Assembly: GCA_028023455.1 (NCBI GenBank)
Contig: JAQFVV010006630.1
Location: 60,001-124,000 of the forward strand
Reading direction: 5' to 3'
DNA: 64,000 bases
DNA from: Epiperipatus broadwayi
Lineage: Eukaryota > Onychophora > Udeonychophora > Euonychophora > Peripatidae
The notes under the pieces are model-generated. The model saw only the letters and a list, made by a program, of their open reading frames with translations, ran no database searches and had not been told where the DNA came from. Of the stretch, positions 56,132 to 64,000 are shown in pieces. Numbering within the stretch: position 1 is the stretch's first letter; every line of letters starts with the position of its first letter. Made by a program: the position numbers and the translations under genes.

Positions 56132-57500
56132 CATTTATTTATTTCTACATTTTATTTATCAAACTTTTTTTAAATTTTATTGTAAATATTTATATATGGC
56201 AAAAAATCTAAATCAATAATATTGTAGTGACAAAGGTTGCTTCAAAAACAAAACAAAGTTTAAAGTTCTTGTTTATTAAGATTCATAATCATAAATTCTT
56301 CTCTTTTTTCAAATCTTGCCTCTACAAAAATCTTTCCCAATACTTTTGAGATTTTGCAAGATTTTCTCTTTTCTTTAGTTATGTTTAGTGGCAGTGTTTT
56401 TCTTATACTGGCCATGTTAGATCAGGCCCAACATGTTTGGTGCCAAAATTTGCATCTGCACCAGTCAACCCGTTTATTCTGTTAAAATAAGCATGCGCAC
56501 AAATCAAACATGAAAGGAAATATGGTGACAACAGAATGAGTGGGATGACTTTAAACCAACCCCTTGCACCACTCCCAGAAGAAAAATTAATTCTGAAAGG
56601 ATATGCAAGTTCAATTATTATTGGGCATATATGAAGATAAATAATTATTCAAACAAAACTAATAAACAAGTATCCTCATGATAAATAAAGATTTAAGATC
56701 CAGTAAGTTGATGTCCTATTTGCTAGCTCAGTGTAATCTATTCTCAGTTAAAAGAATGCGGATTGGAAAACTTGCACAATTAATTAATAATTTGGTTAGA
56801 GAAAGTAAATGACGAATAAAAATATATAGTAATAGTCACTTTCAGAATCATAAGATAATTATCCCATACCATTTATAATATGATAATAATAAAATTAACA
56901 TCCGAAGATTGATTAAATATACAAAATGAATATTACACACTACATAAATCATTTTAATAAAACAAAAATTATAATCATAAAAGAAATGCTTAATAAAGCA
57001 AGCATTAGAATAAATAAAGGAAAATTTCTTTCTTTAAAAAAATGGATTGAATAAGTAATACATGAGAGATAGTGGTCTGTAGATTATAAACTTGCACATA
57101 AGCAAACAAGGAAAAATTAATGAGTTGCATAAAAGGTATATTGATGTGTGTATGTACATGAGATATTGAAGCAGTCAGATCTAAGTTTGATCTGAGCTTC
57201 ATGATATCTCACCTGAAGCCCACTTCAAACACTAGTACTGACCATGAATTTCCGATGCAGTGGGGTTTTATACATTCAATACATGCTAGTTTCATTAAAA
57301 AAATAGTATACAAAAATATGTTAAAGCCAACTAGTTTGACGTTTGAACTAATCAATATCATTAATAAATTCATGATAAAATTATTCATGAATATATATAT
57401 ATTCTAACTGTGTGGATTGTCTGTATATATTTATAAATATTTAAATATATATTTGTTATAAAGTTTCCTTGCATTGGGAATGTTTTATTTTACTTTTAAA
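56132..57500. other. AT-rich stretch with one dispersed hairpin repeat
   Basis: No gene recognised. The hairpin repeat at 57167-57201 recurs at 61231-61265. Confidence 0.5.
57167..57201. repeat. Dispersed 35-base hairpin repeat, copy 1
   Basis: TGAAGCAGTCAGATCTAAGT to GCTTCA: ends TGAAGC/GCTTCA pair, inner AGATC/GATCT pair. GCCCACTT follows downstream. Same length and layout as 61231-61265. Confidence 0.65.
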
Positions 57501-59519
57501 CAGTTTGTTCAATTTTTAGTGATTAAAAGCTACATTCTTTCAATAGGCTTTCAGATTGTCCTTTTCCAAAGACAATGGGGAAAGTTTTATTAATTAGCAA
57601 AAAGATAATAATTTAAAATGTAAGGAAGGTTCCGAATTAAAATCGTTTTTCTGATTTACAAATTCATTTTCCCAATTGCCCACATTGTATCCACTATAAT
57701 GCGAAGTACATGCAGTTTGTAAGCCTTATTTCAGCATAAACACCTTGTTTGATGCACCATTTAATGGGTATAAATTGCCCAAATGGGTTGTTTGTCCATC
57801 TTGTGAGGAGTGTTCTGTGGTAATTTAATTTATTACATCTCATAAATATGTGATTGATGGACTCCTCTTCCCTTCCACACATGTGGCACATTTTGTCTAT
57901 CTTTATATTTTTTCAGTATGCCAGATAGGCATTTGTTGGAATAGAGTCCCAGTTATACTTGATTATAATGTCTTGGTATTTTGGTTCAATGAACCAACAA
58001 TGAGATGAGATAATGTTGCTGATTGGTAATGTCCAATTTTTCATCGATTATGTATTTTTTTTCCATTTAGTAATTTATGTGCTGCCAGTATTTTATTTTA
58101 TTTGTGATTTGGTTTTCTTTTATGTCAATTACAATTACCTTTTGAATATTTGTATGTAAAGAACAAATTCACTTGTTATTAGCTGGTGGGGGCCGATGCA
58201 TAGGGGTGATGTCTTCTTTGAATGATATGGTTGGATATTTGTTTATTATATTAAATAGTAAGATAGTTATTTTGTATAGTTAGTGGTTTAATAGGATGAA
58301 GTGAAAGATCATTAAGTCTTCTTGGTGTTTTAATGTTCGGTGACTGATACCCATGATGTTTCATCCCCAAAACAGTTTAGTACACAAGGCATATACTTTT
58401 TGAGTGCATTTTCTGGATGGGCATATTCCAGATAGAAAATTGGTGATTTTTGTGAACACCAACAAGTTGAATAGTGTGACTTTATCTTGTAATGAGATAT
58501 ATAGCCCAGTAAGTGAAGCTTAGTAGTAATTTTTCAATTTGGTGCCACATCAATCTGTTTGATTTGTAAATGTCAAAACCTAGAAATTTTTGCGGATTTG
58601 CCATGATATTTGATTTTATTCTCTTTCCCTTCAGCAGTTTCCATGTGACTGATTTGGTCATGTTAAATTTCAATTTGAAATTGTTGGTATAATTGGATAA
58701 AATTTCTTCTAAATTTGGGTATATACTTGCTGGCAGGGAGACAGACAAGTACATTATCCATATAACTGATGTGTCTTATCTCCTGTCTGATGGAAGGCAC
58801 ATACTCCTGGAAGTAACCTCAATCTCTCTCAGCAGCAGATTGATATATGCTGTAAATAATAGCATGCTGAGTAGGGATCCCTGAGAGTTCAAGATGAGAG
58901 TATCAAACCCAGGAGCAACTTTGCCATTCATTGTGATAAATATGGATGTATTTGTTTGTAGGTTGGAAATTATTTTAAGGTAGACCCTTGGCACCTCATA
59001 TTCTTGTAGGATGTCTATCAGGGTGTTTGCTCTAATGGAGTTGAACACCGCCTCAATATCCAGTTGGACAGCGATCGGCTCAGACATTCTTTTGGCCCCA
59101 TAGAAGGACCTTCATTTGGATGATGGCATTAATTGATGACTCCTTTTTTAGCATATTGATCATTAGAAATAAAGTTGAGGATTTTGTTTTGTATTTGATA
59201 TTTCTTTAGCTGCTCAATTATTTTTATTAATAGAGGGATAATTGAAATGGCCTTAGCTTGTTTAGATCAGAGGCCCCCTCTCTTTTAAAAATGGAACAAG
59301 GGATATCGGGTATATGTTTTTGATCTCCCTATAATGTTGTGTGAGGTGGTCAATCATGGCTTTGATTATGGCTGCCAAAAATCTTTCCAAATGAAGGAGG
59401 ATGAATTTCGGTATTCCATGTGCCCCTGGGTAAATTCTTTCTGGTAGACTCCTAATTTTAAGCCGTGTCTTCTCCAAAGTTATATCATAAGGACAATTCG
59501 GGTCAAGATGCAGCCTCAC
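57501..59519 (-). mobile_element. LINE copy B2, 5'-truncated relative of B1
   Basis: Minus-strand LINE with RT and C-terminal zinc finger but no ORF1 or endonuclease recognisable. It shares motif order and wording with B1 (HGIPKFILLHLERF, QLDIEAVFNS, YMDN, KFLGFDIYKS, CHMCGREEESINHIF). It is diverged enough to be another subfamily. Upstream on the same strand lies dispersed repeat R copy 2. Confidence 0.7.
57694..59519 (-). pseudogene. LINE B2 reverse transcriptase and zinc finger
   Basis: 59519-59262 gives the fingers (GAHGIPKFILLHLERFLAA, ISLVPFLKERG). 59087-58776 gives PIAVQLDIEAVFNSIRANTL (motif A) and SQGSLLSMLLFTAYI (motif B). The active site near 58770-58755 reads YMDN in a shifted frame instead of YMDD. 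58754-58482 gives NFKLKFNMTKSVTW and PQKFLGFDIYKS (motifs D and E). 57891-57694 gives MCHMCGREEESINHIFMRC, a complete C-x2-C-x8-H-x4-C finger, better kept than in B1. Stops lie between all blocks; inactive. Confidence 0.7.
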
Positions 59520-59639
59520 TGATGTCCCTGCTCTTTTTCAATTGAAGCCTTGCTCGAAAATGCTGCCGAAATATTTATCATATCTGAATCTATGAGTGTA
59601 CTGTTTTTATTGTTAATAATTGTGGTATGGCTTTAATTT

Positions 59640-60275
59640 TTTAATCTTACAATATTGAGCATAGATAGGCCACCTAGACGACACACTTAAAAGATTTTTA
59701 AAACATTTGACTCCAGGCTAAAAGTCTGCAGCCACACCAATGCTCACTTTCTGATATATATCCGCAACCAATGCAATGTGAATGTTAGCATAAAACCTCA
59801 CTGACAGCAATGTGCATCTGACAGCATGATATTATTTGCAGAACATGACCTTTGTCCAGTACACAAATGTGCATCTGTCTGGTGAAGGAATCATGCATAT
59901 ACAATAATAAAGAGAAAACACTGTATGGATGGGAGAGCGGTCTATGTTACCCACTTATAGCCCCTGTCCATAGAGCTGAAAGGGGTCAATGTTATGGGAA
60001 GTACTTCACATCCATTTCAACACCATGACTACCGCTTTGGGGTCATGTTGCCCTGTATGCTAACATACGTTACATTACATTGATATAAATATTCATATAT
60101 CCCTCCACCAGCATTGACACAACTACAAAACAAATAGTCTGAAATTGAAATCTTTTTAAACTAACTTATACTTAAATGAGTCTAAGCATAATAGTCTGAA
60201 ATTGAAATCTTTTTAAACTAACTTATACTTAAATGAGTCTAAGCATCCATCTACACACAACTTAAATTTAAGTCA
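59640..60275 (-). repeat. Dispersed repeat R, copy 2, inverted relative to copy 1
   Basis: Reverse complement matches 31080-31680 along its length. It contains a recent perfect 57-base tandem duplication absent from copy 1. It lies just upstream of LINE B2 in that LINE's orientation, but copy 1 has no LINE beside it. Confidence 0.75.
60133..60246. repeat. Perfect 57-base tandem duplication
   Basis: AATAGTCTGAAATTGAAATC through TGAGTCTAAGCAT occurs at 60133-60189 and again, identically, at 60190-60246. Confidence 0.95.
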
Positions 60276-61213
60276 ATTTTCTAATTTAATTTATTACAAA
60301 AAAATATTTGGTTTAGGGTATTTAACTTATTTTAAAATCATACATTGTATTCAACTTATTTTTACATCAAATAATATATTTGACCTAATTTAAAATCTAA
60401 TAATGGACAAATAATGATACGTATTTGCTTTTATTTTTAAATTTATGTTTGCCTTCGCAAACTCCTACCCAATTACAAACAGATCTTATACTAAGCATAA
60501 ATAAAAAAATACAATGCAGATTTTAAAAAGATTATGTTTAAATTTTAGATAAGATTTTTAAAATTGCACAATTTATAAAATAAAGCAGATTTGATCAGAA
60601 GAGAAAATATATAGTTCATATTTAAAGAAAAATAAAGTTGGAGATTTTAAATTAAAGAGAGTTTATAGCTCATTTTTATCCTCTATAATTTATACTTTCC
60701 TTTCTCCAAACTCATTCCTTTGCAATGAAGATCTGAATTTATTCAAGGGCCATATTTTATTCAATTGCCTGCATCTTAACCAACTTCCATGCCTCTAGTT
60801 CAGTGAGCTTTCATCCACACTATTCTTGAATTCAATACAAGTTCTTTTATCCCATATGAAATGTATAAATTGGTTTAAGCAAACACATTATATTCACCAT
60901 AGGCCTTGTATATCTTGAAATCAGCTTTTCTTTATGTAACTGTATTTTTGCTTAAGCACATTATTATGATATTATTTTGCATTAACCCAAGGTATAGAGA
61001 GTATAAATAAACAAGCTATTAATGTAAATGTAAATGGCACTTCATTAAATTTATTTCAAATATATATTTTAATGAGTTAATGGCACGGTCTGGCTTACAC
61101 AGACAATGCTATCTTTATAATGTTTAATTAATAAACAGTATTTAAATTTTAATTAGTTTGAATATACTTATTTATTTTCTGTGATCCACACCATTACTCT
61201 GGTCTATTTCTCA
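60276..61213. other. AT-rich stretch, no gene
   Basis: No motif or repeat recognised. Confidence 0.6.
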
Positions 61214-61230
61214 TATATATATATATATAT
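61214..61230. repeat. (AT)n microsatellite
   Basis: Alternating AT run directly before the hairpin repeat copy 2. Confidence 0.8.
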
Positions 61231-61265
61231 TGAAGCAGTCGATCTGATGCTCAGATGAAGCTTCA
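61231..61265. repeat. Dispersed 35-base hairpin repeat, copy 2
   Basis: TGAAGCAGTCGATCTGATGC to GCTTCA: TGAAGC/GCTTCA and ATCTGA/TCAGAT pair. Followed by CAGCCCACTT. Partner of 57167-57201. Confidence 0.65.
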
Positions 61266-64000
61266 CAGCCCACTTACAATCTTCTACCACTAAACCATAT
61301 TTAAACCCCATCCTTACGCGCATATACATATTTACTAATATATATTTTGCCTCTGCTTAATCCTTTAAAATAACTGACGTAGATATATATATATATCTTA
61401 ATGCAAATAAGTTTAACAAATAAATATTTAATGTTATTTTAATGTGTATGCATGCATAATGGATGTACATATATTTTCAGTGAGGGGAGATTATTAATAA
61501 ATTCTATAAAGTTATATTATTAATGTATATAAAAATTCATATATGTAATTTATTATTCATATATTTAATATTAGCAGTCAGAAAATGATGCAATTCTTTT
61601 AAGAAGTTTCTCGAAAACAATTACCCAGAAAAGCCCATTAGTTAGAATTAAAATGTTACAATTTGTAATAGTAAAGTAAAAATCCATTAGTGGAAATTTT
61701 ATCCACTCCAACTTGTTTTAAAATCATAAGACTTATTTTAAAACAATCGTTCGAGAAACTTGTAACAGGATTGCATTGTTTCCAAAAACTTATTAAACAA
61801 AAGATATCTGGTCAGCAGATTTCAACTTTGCTAAAGTGCTCAAATTGCCTCAGGTCCAGCAGCTAAGTGCTCCACTACATCATCAAGAAAATGCTATAAA
61901 TACTGCTGGATTTGAATCCAAAAAAAGGAGGGACAACCATAAAATAATGATGGTAAACATAATCCATGCTGGTTCAAATTTCAATTCAATGTACAGTGAG
62001 TAGGAGAAATTTCACCTTCCCCTCTGTTCCAACATGCTCGTTCCCATGATAAAAGCTCCAGATCCTGTACCTATGAACTTTCCAATGACTACAAATTAAG
62101 TAAATAAAATGCTACGTATGTGCCTGCTTCCAAAACCTGGATCTAGTATATTAACTCTGATGAACATTCAAAAGCATCAAGGACTGCCACTATTTATGAA
62201 AGGTAAAAGAACTCTAGCCGCTATATGACTCTCTTAACCTCAGCCTTCTATAAGAATAATAATCCTGACACTCTACTATGTAATGTCACATAAATTATTT
62301 ATGATTATGTATTTGTAATTTATCCTAACTCTATATAACTTAACCTCCACTATCATTGAGCCTCTATTTTAATATGTTATTTTTATTTTTCATGCGGCAA
62401 TAGTTTTTATTCTCTTATTATATATTTTGTGTTTTAAATATGCCAATAACATTTACAACTCGCTAGCATATAATAGATTTATTTTATTCCCACCATTTAT
62501 GAGATGATTAAATTTAGCTTAAATTAAAAACAAATCTTATATGACTTATGCAGGTGCTTGTGAATTGGGAAAAACAAATTCATTATGTTATAAAGTTATT
62601 GTAGGAAAACAGATCAACATCTGTTTTTCTAAAAATGTTTCTTTTATCCCTTTTAAATCATAATGTGCTAATTCTAAACATAAATGTTTTCTATATATGT
62701 AACTTTATGTATTACCCCAGTTATTACTACCACCCCATTTGTTTCTGTATCAACATATTTATTTTAATCATAGCATTTATTAACTGAGATTTATACTTAT
62801 TAAATGGTGTGGGGAAGTTCTAGATAAATTAAAGTAAGGGGAAAAAGGAATCTTTATCTTAAGAATTATATAGTTTTCATTAATTTAAATCATCCATGTC
62901 TGTTTAGCAATTAGGTCATACCATTACGCAGGATGTTCCATAATATATGGGCATTAGTTAATTAAATAGTCTTTAAAGCTATATTTTATTATTCCAAATG
63001 TTGCATGCATATGGACACCCTTGTTCTTATATGATATATATTTGTACTTTTCTGTGGAGGTATCGCAAAGTTGAACCCCATCATTTATTTCAAAGTCCAC
63101 GAACCAGACTTTAACCTCCCTGGGACCGATTTGGTTGTATGTGCATGCTTTATATGGGGATCGCTCTGGAAAAAACCAGCTCAATAAATGCATAGCCAAC
63201 CGCTCTTCGTTCATGAACCGATTCTGCTAACGTCGCAGACTTATATCAAATGAATTCTCTGAAGCACATGCTAGGATCCGTGACTGGATCACATAAACAC
63301 ACCGCCATGCACACACTGCCTTTCTGTTATATTTCTAATAAACCCATGAATATCCATAAGTCGTAATGTTGTGATTTTGCTAAACAAATCCATTTCCACT
63401 ATTTAAATGCATGTCTTCATGATGACATTATTAACGTATTCATTAACTATCTCACACACATTTCTCACTCCATAATATAAATATTAATAAAATGTATTTT
63501 GTATGAATTTAAGGCTTCATCCAAAAATGATAATTAAATCGGTTAAATGCTTGTTTTGTTCCTTCGGGGGGTGGAGTAGTATTTCAAATTTATATTTCTT
63601 AATAGCGCTAAGTCTTGTAGTCATCATTCTAATTATATATTACTGGCATAGCCGCAATTATAAACAAAGTTATTTATTAAATCTAATTCCATAATCGATA
63701 AACAAAATGTAATGTTATTCATCTATGACCAAATGTCATCTAAGATTTACGAGGCCAATGATTAATAAATAATGACACACATTTATTAATGCTTTGTCAA
63801 ATTAATAAACCTTGAATACACCTGGGTCTCATTTTACGTGATAGATAGGTTCCTCAGAAAACACGCGCAAACGAAATCGCACAAAAATAGACGTAACTTA
63901 CATTGAAAAAGGGGGGATGCTGTCTGTGATTTTTCAAAATTCGCATAAAAGCAAAGCACCAACGTAAAATTATTTTAAAATTCACACACAAAAAAATAAG
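61266..64000. other. AT-rich end of window, no supported gene
   Basis: A minus-strand frame at 62954-63214 (86 residues, KVWFVDFEINDGVQLCDTST) and a plus frame at 63503-63694 with a hydrophobic stretch (FLIALSLVVIILIIYYW) are open but unrecognised. 63835-63960 (ACGTGATAGATAGGTTCC and later CGCATAAA) has a look of a DNA-transposon end without its partner. None is strong enough to call. Confidence 0.4.

Noticed and set aside
55589-56219. Open reading frames of about 200 residues across 55.6-56.2 kb
   Set aside because: They consist almost wholly of N from the assembly gap.
59640-60275. Repeat R as the 5' untranslated region of LINE B2
   Set aside because: Copy 1 of R at 31 kb has no LINE next to it and no similar sequence lies upstream of LINE B1.
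62954-63214. 86-residue minus-strand frame as a real exon
   Set aside because: It is open and reasonably protein-like but unrecognised, without visible splice sites or neighbours; kept only as a note.
63503-63694. Small membrane protein frame
   Set aside because: The hydrophobic stretch is what AT-rich random sequence often gives; no start context, family or neighbour supports it.
63835-63960. DNA-transposon terminus (ACGTGATAGATAGGTTCC...)
   Set aside because: It looks like a repeat end but no inverted partner lies within the window, which stops shortly after.
1-64000. CRISPR arrays, bacterial operons, ribosome-binding sites, replication origins
   Set aside because: Nothing of this kind is present. 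The spaced motif at 34.1-34.4 kb has too few, imperfect copies and irregular spacers, and the window is eukaryotic.

Overview
The window is AT-rich eukaryotic, almost certainly invertebrate animal, non-coding DNA. No host protein gene, rRNA gene, tRNA gene or CRISPR array could be supported. Nearly everything recognisable is transposable-element wreckage in several age layers: non-LTR retrotransposons (LINEs), a Ty3/gypsy-like LTR element, DNA transposons with terminal inverted repeats (TIRs), and MITE-like hairpin elements. The mix (RTE-type LINEs ending in GAT repeats, Merlin/IS1595-like transposases, GIY-YIG Penelope-like fragments, a hAT-like end) fits an invertebrate metazoan. I could not name a phylum. 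All calls come from reading the sequence and remembered family motifs; no searches were run.

Layout. 1.1-13.7 kb is a nested pile. Old minus-strand LINE remnants are interrupted by RTE copy A1 (2498-5762), by a 2.3-kb DNA transposon with long TIRs beginning CACTGGG (6891-9217), by RTE copy A2 (10007-12921, 8-bp target duplication ACTAATAA) and by a small hairpin element (13140-13285) with a relative at 14.3-14.5 kb. 17.5-18.5 kb holds a broken Merlin-like transposase followed by a tandem repeat. 18.9-25.0 kb holds a decayed gypsy-like element: an LTR carrying its own MITE, gag and protease relics, an integrase tail, a polypurine tract and a 3' LTR. 26.7-27.6 kb has a tandem repeat and a 181-bp hairpin element flanked by TTAA. 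34.1-34.4 kb has four copies of an 18-19-base motif. 35.4-39.1 kb has two GIY-YIG fragments around a 1.5-kb Merlin-like element with TIRs. 39.1-44.1 kb is a decayed but nearly complete minus-strand LINE (B1), with a truncated relative (B2) at 57.5-59.5 kb. 46.3-48.2 kb and 51.3-54.6 kb hold RTE copies A3 and A4. A 500-N assembly gap lies at 55632-56131, right after a perfect hairpin. The rest is AT-rich DNA with dispersed and tandem repeats.

The elements do not form a pathway, but they relate to each other. A1 and A4 start at the same 5' base and so define the RTE family's 5' end. A1 is the best preserved: two nonsense changes and one single-base frameshift relative to its sister copies. A1, A2 and A4 carry FTDD at the reverse transcriptase active site, whereas the older A3 has FADD. 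The most novel-looking item is the CACTGGG element at 6.9-9.2 kb: its protein resembles an uncharacterised family I remember as multi-copy in animal genomes, and long TIRs here bracket it exactly.
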